From Symbiodinium natans (lineage: Eukaryota > Sar > Dinophyceae > Suessiales > Symbiodiniaceae): 64,000 bases of DNA. The translations under genes were made by a program, and so were the position numbers. Below, piece after piece: positions 1 through 13,700 of this stretch. The notes under the pieces are model-generated. The model worked only from the letters and a program-made list of their open reading frames with translations. It was not told the origin of the DNA and made no database searches. The stretch's first letter is position 1. The number at the start of each line of letters is the position of its first letter. The stretch lies in assembly GCA_905221605.1 (NCBI GenBank), contig CAJNDS010000047.1, positions 62,001 to 126,000 on the forward strand, read 5' to 3'.

Positions 1-608
1 CCCTCAGCATGGTAGTTATCAGGGCCCTTCGAGCGGGGAGGGGGGGGGGTTTGAGGGTTTCGAGCGTGTACGGTTTCCGGTGGGGCAAAAGGCGTGTGTA
101 GGGTTTGCAGTTGCGCCCCAAAACCCTACCTCAACCAACAAGACACCAAAAGCCACCGCACACCCTTGACCCCGAACAAGACACCCTAACCCTGGATCCC
201 AACACCGCAACGGCTAGTGGAGAGAAAAAGAAGATGCAAGCCCGAAGCCCTAAAACCCTAACACCCTAAAACCCTAACACCCTAAAACCCTAAACCCTAA
301 ACCCTAAACCCTAAAACCCTAAAACCCTAAACCCTAAACCCTCAGACCCTAAAAGCTCCTCAGGATGCGTTGCGGAGTTCACTTCATGGTTCTGATGTGG
401 GGAATGGCGGGGATTTGGTGCTACAACTATGAGGTACCTTTATACCCTCATTCCCTACTAAGGGTAGTTACATGGGCCCTTGGTATGAACCCTTAAAAGG
501 ATACCCAGTTCAGACCCCTTATGCACACAAGCTTCCTACCATTTCACCAGGTTTCTAGCATTTCACAGGCGACAAGGACATCAGTCCATAGTGGAAGCGT
601 TGAATGCT

Positions 609-704
609 CTAACCCAACACAGGAAAAGCACGGTGCAAGAACATATTGAACACATTGCGTGATGTGGACAACCGCCTGCGCTTGTCATTTGTGGCGGCCA
701 AATC
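609..704 (-). CDS. Coding island
   Basis: The minus strand reads DLAATNDKRRRLSTSRNVF, then NMFLHRAFPVLG and a TAG. Unnamed. Confidence 0.4.
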   Translation of the reverse strand, partial: DLAATNDKRRRLSTSRNVFNMFLHRAFPVLG

Positions 705-912
705 TCGCTTCTAATACCATTAAAGGAGGTAAGGGACCATATTATGGGCCTGTGCAACTAGCCTCATTCTCTACTGCGATCCAGTAGGTAGAGGGCCCTA
801 AACCCTAAACCCTAAACCCTAAACCCTAAACCCTAAACCCTAAACCCTAAACCCTAAACCCTAAACCCTAAACCCTAAACCCTAAAGGGAATCCCTTTTC
901 AAACGCTTCAAC

Positions 913-976
913 CTCGAACTGAGCCCAAGACGACCTTCTCGTGCATCAGGCTCGCGCCGTACCTCTCTTCTTTCAT
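913..976 (-). CDS. Coding island with an ATG, downstream of the actin-like gene
   Basis: ATG at 976 reads MKEERYGASLMHEKVVLGS, then a few codons to a TGA next to a CCCTAAA array. A possible first or internal exon of the next gene on the same strand. Confidence 0.4.
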
Positions 977-1661
977 GTATTGTTGGGTGTAGCATGAAGG
1001 GTGTAGAATTTAGGGTTATAATATATCCCTTAGGGTGAAACTTCCTGAAGAAGTCATAGTGTTCTTCACAAAGACAAGTTCTGGAATTATTTGCTCGGGC
1101 CTTGGCATTGAGCGTGGAGGGTTCAGATGCGTTCGAGCTTCTAAACCCAAAATCGCTGAACCCCAGCCCCTAAACCGTTCTCAGCTCAACCCTAAGCCCT
1201 AAGCCCAAACTCCCTGAACCCCCCTAACCCCTAAACCCTGAAGCCAGGAAGGACATCGGCGTGTCATTCCTGGTTCTTCTGCGGGTAATTTCGGGCCTCC
1301 AGGGCTTCGGGGTTAGGACTCGCAGTTCAGGGTTTTGGGATAAGGTTTAAGGACAATTTAGGGTTTAGGGTTTAGGGTGGATTTTGGGTGCAGGCCTGGG
1401 GTTTTGAGCGTAGGCAGGACTTAAGCATCTAAGGTTTGTGGTAACACTGGGACTATCAAGGAGGGATTGAGTGCTTGCTCGGGACCTGCGGGAACCCTGA
1501 TAGGTCTTCTGCTTCGGGGTTTAGGGTTGCGAGTTCGGGGGCGAATCTACATGCAAGCTTGGGGTTTCGTGTTCAGGGCTTCGGGGGACTTGGGGGGGAG
1601 TTTAGGAACCCCAAGAACCCTAAAGCCTAAGCTTTAAACCCTAAACCCTAAACCCTAAACC

Positions 1662-1760
1662 CTAACCCCTATATTTAAAAGGCGAAGCCCTCTCTTGCAG
1701 GGTTAGGCGCTCGTCGTAGTCCTCGATGGACATCCACAGCTCCTGCCATGAATAAGACTC
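1662..1760 (-). CDS. Actin-like exon: C-terminal helix
   Basis: Reads SYSWQELWMSIEDYDERLT, then LQERASPFKYRG and a TAG. Matches the STFQQMWISKQEYDE end of actin. The last codons and the stop may instead be intron. Confidence 0.78.
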   Translation of the reverse strand, partial: ESYSWQELWMSIEDYDERLTLQERASPFKYRG

Positions 1761-4700
1761 ATGAGACTGCATTCGTTGTTTAGGGTTTAGGGTTTAGGGT
1801 TTAGGGTTTGGGGTTTGGGGTTTGGGGTTTGGGGTTTGACTCTGGCGAGCTCGCCAACCGGAGGCCCTCTAAGACTGCAACGTTTTTGTTGATAAAGGGT
1901 TTAGGGCTTGGGTGATTTAGGGTCTGGGGTTCAGGGTTTAGATGATTTAGGGTTTAGGGTTTGGGTGATTTGGGGTTTAGGGTTTAGATGATTTAGGGTT
2001 CAGGGTTTGGGGTTTAGGGTCTGCGCCTGGCGCTAGAAAGCTGTAAATGTAGGGAAGAAATCCGGGTGCAGCGAACAAGGCGGCGCCGAAACTGGGGTCT
2101 GGGATACTTGCTGGCGACCTAAACCCTAAACCCTAAACCCTAAACCCTAAACCCTAAACCCTAAACCCTAAACCCTAAACCCTAAACCCTAAACTAAAGC
2201 CTATACCCTGGAATTGGGGATTCCGGAGTCGTCAGGCTGTTTGATGGCAGAGGTTCGGCGATCCACCCAATAAGCCCTGGAAGCCCTTTGAATCTTCAAC
2301 CTTGCCATGGCCCTGCAATCGCCTCTAAAGCCTAATCGAGCCCTCGTAAACCCTAAGCCCTAAACCCTAAACCCTAAACCCTAAACCCTAAACCCTAAAC
2401 CCCCAAACCCTAAGCCCTAAACCCTACAACCCTCAACCCTGCCTCCTGCATCTCACGGAGGCTTGCGAAAACCTGACCTCCGGTCCACACGGCACCTTGG
2501 GGGAAAAGGAGTCAGGGTTTAGGGTTTGTTCAGGGTTTAGGGTTTAGGGTTTAGGGTTTAGGGTTTAGGGTTTAGGGTTTAGGGTTTAGGGTTTAGGGTT
2601 TAGGGTTTAGGGTTTAGGATTGAGGGTTTGGGCCCCTCTCCGTTGCTGCTGGCATGCCCAGCGCGCCGCCCCTGGCTCTCCTCTGGTTGCTCTGCCGGGT
2701 ACTTTTTCCCTCACTTGGGCGAGGCATTTCGCCGACCATCTGCTTAGATCTGCATCGGCCCCTCGTTGCTCTGAAGCTCGAGATGAATCGCAACCCTAAA
2801 CCCTAAACCCTAAACCCTAAACCCTAAACCCTAAACCCTAAACCCTAAACCCTCCTGTTGCCTCTGCCCAGACTGCCATGGTCTCTGGGTGCTGAAGGGA
2901 ATACCCGATAAGATACGGTATCGCCTTTCTCATACCACCTTGCGTGAATGACTTCGGCTCCGTAAGGGTTTGTTTAGGGTTTAGGGTTTAGGGTTTAGGG
3001 TTTAGGGTTTAGGGTTTAGGGTTTAGGGTTTAGGGTTTAGGGTTTAGGGTTTAGGGTTTAGGGTTTAGGGTTTATATAGTGTTTACGGTTTAGGCCTCGG
3101 GTGGAAGATCGTCACGCTCTCTGGGCAGTTTGCAGCGAGGTGATGGAAGTACGAAAAGTGCCGGGGAATTTTTTAGGGTTCAGGGTTTAGGGGGTAGGGT
3201 TTAGGGTTTCGGGAATCTGTGGAAGTTAGGGTTCAGGGTTTTGGGGGAATTTAGGGTTCAGGGTTTAGGGAATTTAGGGTTCAGGGTTTTAGCGACCTTA
3301 GGGTTTAGGGAGTTTGGGTTTAGGGTTTAGGGAATTTAGGGTTCAGGGTTTAGAGAGCTTAGGGTTCAGAACTTTCGGGTTTAGGGAATTTAGGGTTGAG
3401 GACGGATAGGTTTAGGGTTTCGGGATTTAGGGTTTAGGGGTTTAAGGTTTAGGGGAGAGAGGGTTTAGGGAATTTTGGGTTTAGGGTTCAGGGAATTTAG
3501 GGTTTTTAGGGTTTTAGGGTCAAAGCTCAGGGTTTGGGGTTCGCGTGGTTTAGGGTTTAGGGTTTAGGGTGGTTTGGAGAGGGTTGTCGGCGCCCTCGTT
3601 TTGCGTTCCAGGGTTTGGCGTTTCGAGGGCTTTACACGGTTTGTTGTAAGTGTTTTTGTGGGGATTCACGGTATGTTTCGGGGGGGTGGGCGTCTGAATT
3701 TAGGGGTTAAGATGACAGTTTGTGCCGGGTTGGTTGTGCAGGGCCCTGAGTCCTAAAATCTAACCTGGCCTAAACCCTAAACCCTAAACCCTAAACCCTA
3801 AACCCTAAACCCTAAACCCTAAACCCTAAACTGGCCTAACTCGAGGTCTATGCACATCTGCAACCCGCATCCCCCTCACTGAGAGCTTCAAAGCCCTCAA
3901 GGTCAGAGGCCCCGAGCCAGGGCCAAAAAGACTCAAACCCAGACCCTAAACCCTAAACATTGATCCCTGAACCCTGAACCCTGAACCCTAAACCCTAAAC
4001 CCTAAATGGCCAAAGGGACAGATCTGGTCCTTGCTCTTCAGCACGCGGATGTCGCACTGCGCGGCCACGGGGGCCAGGGATCTCAGCTCTTTGGAGAGGC
4101 GCTCGCCTCGGAAGGGAGGAGGGTTTAGGGTTTAGGGTTTAGGGTTTAGGGTTTAGGGTTTAGGGTTTAGGGTTTAGGGTTTAGGGTTTAGGGTTTAGGG
4201 TTTAGGGTTTAGGGTTTAGGGATATCTTGGGGGTCGAGGGCTTCATAAGCGCAATAGGGCCTGCAGGTTTAGGGTTTTTTCGAGCTTCGGGCTTTGAAGC
4301 TTGATGAAAGCCTGGCCACTACAACCCTAAATCCTAAACCCGAAGCCCCAAAGCCCGGTGCCCAAGCCCTAAACCCTAATCCCTGGGTGTAGGGTTTGGG
4401 GTTTTGCGCTGTTAGGGTTTTGTTTTCACCTTGCACCCTGAATGGTTCGTAATTCTCAAACATAGGGCACATGGCTTATAGCATCATTCAGGCTTCGAAA
4501 CTGGCACGCAGGGGGAACTTCTGGGTTCGACCAGGTCGATAGGAATCAAGGGTTCAAGGGTAGAAGGGCTTGAGGGTTTAGGGCTTAGGGACGGCCCTAA
4601 ACCCTAAACCCTAAACCCTAAACCCTAAACCTTAAACCCTAAACCCTAAACCCTAAACCCTAAACCCAAAAGTGCGCCCACTAAAGCGGACCAAGGGTCT

Positions 4701-7700
4701 GAATCCAGGAAACATCGTGCATCCTGCGGTTTCTGTGCATCTTCAGCGGTGCAAGAGGGATTTGGGGTGTTTAGGGTTTAGGGTTTAGGGTTTAGGGTTT
4801 AGGGCTAGCCCCAAACCCTAAACCCTCAACCCTCAACCCGAATTAGACCCCCAAGCGGTTGGCCCCCTTGCAAGGTGTCTCTGGGAAGAGCCCTCTGGAT
4901 CAACTCTAAGGGCAATATAGGGATGATTCGTCTTCATTTTTTGTGGGTTTCTTAAGCAAATAGTAGCCCTAAACCCTAAAACCTAAACCCTAGAACCCCT
5001 AAGACCCTAAACCTAAACCCTAAACCTTAAACCCTAAGCCCTAAGCCCTAAACCCTGAGGTGTTCTTAAGCAACTAGAGGTAAATCCTGTCCTCCTGACA
5101 GCACTACGTTGGAGAGCAAAGTCTTCCGCACATCGAGCTCGCACCGCGAGATGCCTGGGTTTAGGGTTTAGGGTTTAGGGTTTAGGGTTTAGGGTTTAGG
5201 GTTTAGGGTTTAGGGTTTAGGGTTTAGGGTTTAGGGTTTAGGGTTTAGGGTTTAGGGTTTAGGGTTTAGGGTTTAGGGTTTAGGTCTTTAGGGCTTAAGG
5301 GGTTTAAGGTTTGAGTCTTTAGGAGTTTAGGGTTTAGGGTTTGGGTCTTAGGGGTTTAGGACTTAGGGCTTGGGTATTTAGGAGCTTAGGGTTTAGGGTT
5401 TGGGTCTTTCGGGGGTTTGGGGTTTAGGGCTTGGGTCTTAAGCGGTTTCGGGTTTGGGGCTTGAGAGCCTTTGGGTCTTTACGGGTTTGGGGTTTAGGGT
5501 TTGGGTCCTTTAGGGGTTTAAGGGTTTAGGGTTTTGGGTCTTTAGGGTTTCAGGTTTAGGGAGTCAGGGTGATTCGGATTTGCCCCAATACCCCAAGGGT
5601 GTAAGGTTTAGGGATTAGGGGCCTACACGTGCACAGCCCGTACGTCCTCAAAAGTGGTTCACGCCAAGCGGCTGTCCCAAACCATACCACTCACGCCGAA
5701 GCACTCCTGAGGGGGAGGGAGTTGCTAAACCCGAAACCCTAAAACCCCGAAAGCATTCATTATAGGGGTCGGAATGACTACTCACAGTATTCCCCTGTGG
5801 TCCCTTGAAATAATAAATACCCCATAATAGGCCAACAAAACCCTTTCTAATTATCAACCTCTTCATTACAAACCCTTAAGCCCTGAACCAGTTGAGGGGT
5901 GTAGGGATGAGGGGATCAGGGGTTAGTGAGATGGGGCCTAATTGGGACGGTTTGGCATAATTTAGAGGATCTTCGCCCTGAACCCTCCGTTACACAGTCG
6001 GACAGAGAGAGCCCGCTTGTTAGGCTCTTTTTGTATAGGTGCCCTCCGAATTAAGGGTTTTGGGCGGCCAAGGGTTTAGGAGTTTCAGGGCTGTAAGCTT
6101 TGGGGTAGCTTGTGAAATTTCAAAACAGGGGTGTCAGAATAGCATGATACTGGTAGCGGTTTAGTCGCCGGGGTGTGTTGTTTCGGGGTCAGAGTTTAGG
6201 GTTGGGGATTCGACGTGAAGGAAACAGACAAAACGCAAACAAGAACAAAGCAAAGAGAGGGAACAGAGAGAGAGACCGATTGGGAGGGAGCCCCCAACCC
6301 CCCAACTAGGGTCTTAGGGTTTAGGCCCCCCCCCCCACCCTCTCCCCCGCCAATAGAAGTCGTAAACCCTAAGCCCCGAAACCCTCCGCTCCCGAACCCT
6401 AAACCCTCAACCCTTCTAAACCCTGAGCTGCAAATTGCTTAAGAACCTCCGGAAAAATTCTTCCTTTTTAGGAAAATCTATTTTTTTTTGTTTTTTTTGG
6501 GGGGGGGGGGGGGGAGATTCTGAAGTAAATTGTAGCCCTAAACCCTAAACCCTAAACCCAAAACCCAAAAGCACCAGGCGGCGAGACCGACGAGGCTGGG
6601 CGTGAACAGCGCCTCGGGGCATTGCCAGCGCTCATTCTGCAGCCTGGGATTCGGGTGTTGAGGGTTGAGGGCATTTGGGGGGCCGAGATCCCTGAACCTA
6701 CTAACCCTACTAAACCCTAAACCCTAAACCCTAAACCCTAAACCCCAAACCCCAAACCCTAACCTTGAAGGTGTGTAAGGGTTTACGAAGGCACGGCCCG
6801 AAGACGCTTCGAGGCGCTGCCGTGGGAAGAGCGCTAAACCCCAGGAAGCTTTAGGGCTCTGCGGGTTTAGGGTTTAGGGTTTAGGGCTCTTAGGGTTTAG
6901 GGTTTAGGGTTTAGGGCTCTTAGGGTTTAGGGCTCTTAGGGTTTAGGGTTTAGGGTTTAGGGCTCTTAGGGTTTAGGGTTTAGGGCTCTTAGGGTTTAGG
7001 GTTTAGGGCTCTTAGGGTTTAGGGTTTAGGGCTCTTAGGGTTTAGGGTTTGTTTAGGGCTCTTAGGGTTTAGGGTTTAGGGTTTAGGGCTCTTAGGGTTT
7101 AGGGTTTAGGGCTCTTAGGGTTTAGGGTTTAGGGTTTAGGGCTCTTGGGGTTTAGGGTTTAGGGCTCTTAGGGTTTAGGGTTTAAGGCTCTTAGGGTTTA
7201 GGGCTCTTAGGGTTTAGGGTTTAGGGTTTAGGGCTCTTGGGGTTCAGGGTTTTCGGAGTTTTTGGGTTTAGAGCTCAGGGCTCTTAGGGTTTAGGGGTTT
7301 TCGGGGTTTAGGGTTTAGGGTTTAGGAGGTTTTCGTAAGATTTAGTAGGGTTTAGTAGCGTTTAGGCTTTAGGATCGGGCTTGCTAGGGTTTAGGGTCTT
7401 TGGGGCTTCTCCCGGGCGCTCGTAAACGTCCACCCTAAACCCTAAACCCTAAACCCTAAACCCTAAACCCTAAACCCTAAACCCTAAACCCTAAACCCTA
7501 AACCCTAAACCCTAAACCCTAAACCCTAAACCCTAAACCCTAAACCCTAAACCCTAATCCAAACTGTGAAGCTGAGTTGGCCAGGCCAAGGCTTAATTAG
7601 GCACCTCACATGGCCACCCCGATTTCGGGTTCAAACAACTCGGCGAGGGTTGTGGGTTAAGGGTTTAGGGTTCAAGGTTCAGGGTTCAGGGTTCAGGGTT

Positions 7701-10700
7701 TAGGGCTTAGGGCTTGGGGCTTAGGGTTTGGGGTTTGGGGTTTGGGGTTTAGGGTGGCGCCTGGGCTAGTTCAGGGTTCAGGGCTTCTAGGTTTTAGGTT
7801 CAGGGCTTAGGGTGAAACAAAAGCTTGGACGATCAAGAAAAAGGCGGGCGAAAATACCTTAAACTCTAAACCCTAAACCCGAAACCCTAAACCCGAAACC
7901 CTAAATCGGAAACCCTAAACCGACCCTGAACCCCTTATCAGTGCTTGGCAGCAGGCTTGGTAATGGGCTTGTATTGAAGGGGGCATGGACTTGTGGTAGC
8001 ATCGACCCTTGGCCCATTGACGCCCCTTGAACTCTGGGAATAAGGTTTAGGGTTTAGGGTTTAGGGTTTAGGAATGAGCTTTATGGCACCCGGGGGGGTA
8101 AGGGCAATAACTCATGACGGGCCGCTGAAGATTCCGTCCGCCTGGCAGTCGGAAGTCAACAGTTTCCGCAAACCTTGGAGCACAGCGTGAAGCTTCGTTG
8201 GCGGCAAAGCCCCAAAACCCAGCAAAGTCCCCCTAAACTCTAAACCCCAAACCCGAAACCCTAAACCCTAAACCCTATACCCTGGAAAAGGGAGTTCCCT
8301 AAACTGCTTCGAGGGGGCTGCTCCATAGGGTGCAGTCTGAGAGTGCCATCAAAGCTGGGTCGACTGCTCGCTTGCTTTGAAGGGTTTAGGGTTTAGGGTT
8401 AGGGTTTAGGGTTTAGGGTTTAGGGAAGCCCAAAACCCTGAGCCCCAACCAACAACAACAACAGTTAGGGGAGGAGGAACCCAACAGTCGGCCCGAAAAA
8501 CCAGTGTGAGGACCGTGTTACAGTAAGTTAGCAGAAGCAAATTTGGGTTAGGGTTTAGGGTTTAGGGTTTAGGGTTTGCTTAGGTTTAGGTTTGAGGGCC
8601 TCAGGGTTTAAGCAGTTCGGTGTTTCAAGCATAGTAAGGGTGCCCCCTTTTCTGGGTTGGTTACTTTTTTTTTCCAGCAAACCTTGAGCCAAAAAAAGGG
8701 GAAAAGGGTACCACTGGGCTACTAAGTCCAAGTTCTTCAGCAGCAACCATGCTTTCGCTATAGGGTTTAGGGTTTAGGGTTTAGGGTTTCGGGTTTAGGG
8801 TTCATCTCCGCCCGAGCAGCTCGGTGGACGGATCCAGAGCTACATAGCACAGCTCCTCCTGCAAGGTGACCAAGTCAGATGTAGGGTTTAGGGTTTAGGG
8901 TTTAGGGTTTGGGGTTTAGGGACCCTAAACCCCAAACCCCGAAACCCCAAACCCAAAGACCTCAACCGAAACGCCAGAATCCCCAACCCCAAGCCTTAAC
9001 CCCAACCCTAACGCTAAACCCTAAACCCTCAAGACAAAATAAACAGAAATTGTAAGTCGTATCATTCTGAACTTCCCAAGATATTTGTCTGAACATCTGA
9101 CAGACAAAGTTTGAGCAAATAATCCAAAATGCCTGGTAGTCCAAATGATCAGTTTACTTCAACCTCTGGTGGCTTGTCACGCATCAACACGTTTCGCACA
9201 AAGCGTTTCGCTCAAAACTTTTGCTCAAAACGTTTCGCTCAAAACTCTCGCACAAAACGTGTCGCCCCCCCTCTTCCATCCAATTCCCCCCCCCCCCCCC
9301 ACCAGACCCCCGCCCGACCCTCTCCTCCTCCCCCAGCTTCCCTGCCCCACCCCCCCGTCCAGCCCCCCTCAGCACCGCCCTAACCCCCAACCCTCCCAAA
9401 AAATGATCATAGGTTACGTGTCGCTCAAAACTTGCGCTCAAAAACGATATTGGGACCCAAACCCTTTTCAATTTCTATAAACCCTAAACCCTAATCCCTA
9501 AACCCGAAACTGGTTTAGGGGGCCGACCCCGAAATTGTTTTTGCTCCTTCATCTGCCTCGCCGCGGCGTGCTGCTCGGTCGTGGTAAGCCGCGCCTTGCC
9601 CTGGGAGCGGCTAGGGCTTCGTACTTAGGATTTCAGGGCTCAAGGTTTAGGGTTTAGGGTTCAGGGTTCAGGGCTTAGGGCTTAGGGTTTAGGGTTTTGG
9701 TTTTCCCTAAGCCAGGGATTCGTGAGGGCTTGGGGATGTGGGGGATTTGCGGGGTTTACGAGGTTTGGGGGGTTTAGGGGGTTTGGGGGGTTTTAGGGGT
9801 TTAACGGTTTAGGGGCTTTTCGGATTTCGGGTTTCGGGTTTAGGGCGTAAACCCTGAACGCGACTTCTTGTGCTCTTGACTCTCCATCTATCGAAGCTGT
9901 GGCCCTCTTTTGTTAAAGGCTGAAGTTTAATCCCATCCCCCTTGTATTGAACGTACCCCCAATTATAAACAGCTCTCTTACAACAGGCTGTAGGGTTTAG
10001 GGTTTAGGGTTTAGGGGTTTCATGAGGAAGCCATGTGCTACGCTGAACTTTGGCAACTAGCTGAGTGTGGCAACTCAAGCCAAGAGCTTAAAGCCCTAAA
10101 CCCTAAACCCTAAACCCTAAACCCTAAACCCTAAACCCTAAACCCTAAACCCTAAACCCTAAACCCTAAACCCTAAACCCTAAACCCTAATCCTAAACCC
10201 TAAACCCAAACCCCAAACCCCAAACCCTAAACCCTAAATCCTAAAGCCCTAATCAAGACCCCAGGCAAGGGGCCTCCTGAGCAAGGAGCTTGCACAAGAG
10301 TGTGTTCAAGTCGCGCCCGGCCAGGTCAAGGCCTTTCAGGGGTTTAGGGGTTTAGGGTTTGGGGTTTAGGGTTTAGGGCTTAGGGTTTGGGGTTTAGGGT
10401 TTGGGGTTTAAAGTGTGGGGTTCAGGGTTTAGGGTTTAGGGTTTGGGGTCTGGGGTTTGGGGTTTACGGTTTGGGGCTCAGGGTTTGGGGTTTAGGGTTT
10501 GGGGTTTAGAGTTCCCCCCCCCCTCTCCCCCAACATCGTAGTGGTGCACTGCAAGTTCTGCATCAAGCATTGTGGCGCTTGAGCGCGGGGCGATTGATGC
10601 AGTGTGGCAGCCCGTAGCCGTCGAAGATTGGCACCTTACAGGTTGGTCTGGGAGGGGGGTGGATCCTTAAACCCTAAACCCTAAACCCCTTACCCCCCAA

Positions 10701-13700
10701 ACCCCTAACCCCTTAACCCCTAAACCCCTAAACCCTGAACCCTAAACCTTAAACCCCAAACCGTTTAGGGTTACATCTGTTAAGCTTTCTGACCCAGCCC
10801 ATGAAGCCTGAGACGCCATTCCAGTGAACAACAAGACATCTCAACGCCTAAACCCTGAACCCTAAACCCTGCAACACCAAGAAGTTCCTTCACCTAAACC
10901 CTAAACCCTAAACCCTAAACCCTAAACCCTAAACCCTAAACCCTAAACCCTAAACCCTAAACCCTAAACCCGAAACCCGAAACCCGAAACCCGAAACCCT
11001 AACTCTAAACCCTAACCCCTAAATACCATCCAAGGCAGATCTAGACCCCCCAAAACCCCAAACTCAGAACGCGAACAAATTTTGCTCCCGATGCTCTTTC
11101 CTAGACCCTGAACCTCACAATTTGCCCTTGAACCTTGCACCGTAGACCCCAAGTACGCTCTAAACCCTACACCCTAAACCCTAAACCCTAACCCCCAAGA
11201 CCTAAACCCTAAACCCTAAACCCTAAACCCTAAACCCTAAACCCTAAACCCTAAACCCTAAACCCTAAACCCTAAACCCTAAACCCTCCCCCCCCAAAAA
11301 AGAAGTCCTGCCGGGCCGCGCAGTGCGTGACCCCTTCGCCGCTGTCTAAGACTAAGCCGGTCGTCCGCCCTTGGCCCAGAAGCGCCAGGACTCCCTGGCT
11401 TAGGGTTTAGGGTTTGGGGTTTGGGGTTTAGGGTTTGGGGTTTGGGGTTTAGGGTTTGGGGTTTAGGGTTTGGGGTTTAGGGTTTGGGGTTTAGGGTTTG
11501 GGGTTTAGGGTTTGGGGTTGAGGGTTTGGGGTTTGGGGTTAGGGTTTGGGGTTTAGGGTTTGGGGTTTGGGGTTTAGGATTTAGGGTGAGGAAAGGACCC
11601 TAAAAAGGCTGAAGCCCTTGGGGCGCCCCATTGACATCTGTAGAACTCCATGAATCAAAAGCGTATAGAAAGGGAATGCTCAAGGGATTGCTTGGTATCA
11701 TATTAGTAACAGGTTTGGGTTTAGGGTTTAGGGTTTGGGGTTTAGGGTTAGGGTCTAGGGTTTAGGGTTTACTGGCGTTTCGTAGGGAATGAGGGTGAGG
11801 TACCCTGAAAAACCCCCTATTTGGGGAATACACAAGCGGGACGATAGGCCCTAAACCCTAAACCCTAAACCCTAAACCCTAAACCCTAAACCCTAAACCC
11901 TAAACCCTGGTGTGGTTGTAAGGGGTACGTGGGGTATTCAGGGCATTTAGGGTTTAGGGGCTTTAAGGGTGGGTTGAAGTCATACTGAAAAGGTGCGTGC
12001 CCCCTTGCCTGAATGGAGATATTCAGCGACGGCACCTTGTTTAGAGCTGAGGGTTTAGGGGTTTAGGGTTTAAGGGTTTAGGGTTTCGAACACTTGAGCC
12101 CGAAACCTGTTTAGGGTTTAGGGTTTAGGGTTCATGGGGTCTCAAGGGGGCGCGGGAGCTGTCAATCCTAAAGCCTAAGAGCCGGAACCCGCAACATTGT
12201 AAATATTCAAACCCCAAGACCTTCGGCCAAGCTTGGCAGGGTGTAGGGTTTAGGGCTTAGGGTTTGGGGTTTAGTGTCGGGTTGAGGGTGTTCAAGAAGG
12301 GGCAACAGTAAAAAACACACTAAGTCGGCTTCCCACCCAAGTTTCAGGGTTTAGGGTTTAGGGTTTGGAGGGCATTGAACCTTACACCTATACTTTAACC
12401 CTAGTTACCAGGAACCCAAAAAACTAAACCCTAAACCCTAACAGCCACATGACTGGGGCTCGGGGAATCTAAACGCAGCCAGGCGGCTCCGAATGTCTCG
12501 AACATGACCTGCCCAGGTCCCCGTCGACTTTTTCACAGAGACCAGAAGTCAGGGGTGAGGATTTATAGGGTTTATAGGGTTTACAGGGTTAGGAGGGTTG
12601 ATGGGGTTTAGGGCTTATGGGGTTTATAGGGTTTGTAGGGTTTACAGGGTTTATAGGGTTTATTTGGGGTTTATAGGGCTTATGAGGTTTACAGGCGTGC
12701 TAGGGTTTGTAGGGTTCATGGTTCTTGTCAAGCAAGAAAGCCAAAGAGCTTTCAAGAATGCAGCGAAAGATCATGAACATGTATTGAGCATGACAACCCA
12801 AGCTCTCTATACCCCCCCTAGAACCTTAATAAACATAATATTTTCGATATCCTCTTGGGTTTTATATAAACAAAAACACAAACAATAACCCCCCAAGGGG
12901 AATATAGTTCTGACTCTTCCCACTTTGTGAGCCATGGCGTTGATGGCATGATTAGGGTTTCGGTATTGTTTCATTATCCCCATTAAGGACTGTCAGGAAA
13001 GGGGGAACATCCCTAAAGCCTAAACCCTTGATAAGGCTTATTCAGGTTTAGGGTTTAGGGTTTAGGGCTACTATTTGCTTAAGAACCCCCCGCCCCCCCC
13101 GCCCCAAAAACAAAAAAACAATAAAATAACGAACAATAATCCCGCGATGGCCCTTACAAGGCAACAGATTCTGTATTTCGGGGGGGGGGGGGGGTTCTTA
13201 AGCGAATCGAAGGCACGTATGAGGGGGTTGGGTTTGAAGCTTAGGCTTAGGGGATGCGGATTACCCCTGGCCTCAACCATCTTCTCCCGCTTTCCAGTTG
13301 GGTTGTACGGTGGCTCCTTAGCTTTCGCAGGACCCTAAACCGTAAACCCTACATCGGAAACCCTGAACCCTAAGGGCAAAGGGTGTAGGAAATCGAGCAG
13401 CAGTTGGGTGCCTCTAGATAGTTTCAGTTGCCGAGGGTTTGGGTTTAAAACCTAGTTGCTGAGTGCCCAGGTTAACCTTTCAATTATGGTAGGGCTAAAG
13501 GTTACCTACGCAGCTACTAAGTATGCGAAGTTTATGGGATGCCTGAAGATTGGGGATCTCCTTCTATACCCCAAAATACTGTAATTTTTAAATAATCCTT
13601 TCAATAAAGGGTACCCCCAATTTTCGGAAACCCCCATATTAGGGTGGCTGTCAAAATTATGATCCCTTTCAGGGTACGCTACATATTAGGTGCCGTATTA

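Noticed and set aside
4269-4472. Short frames reading GFRVLGLGFRV or NPKP-type peptides here and throughout the window
   Set aside because: Literal translations of TTTAGGG/CCCTAAA-type sequence.
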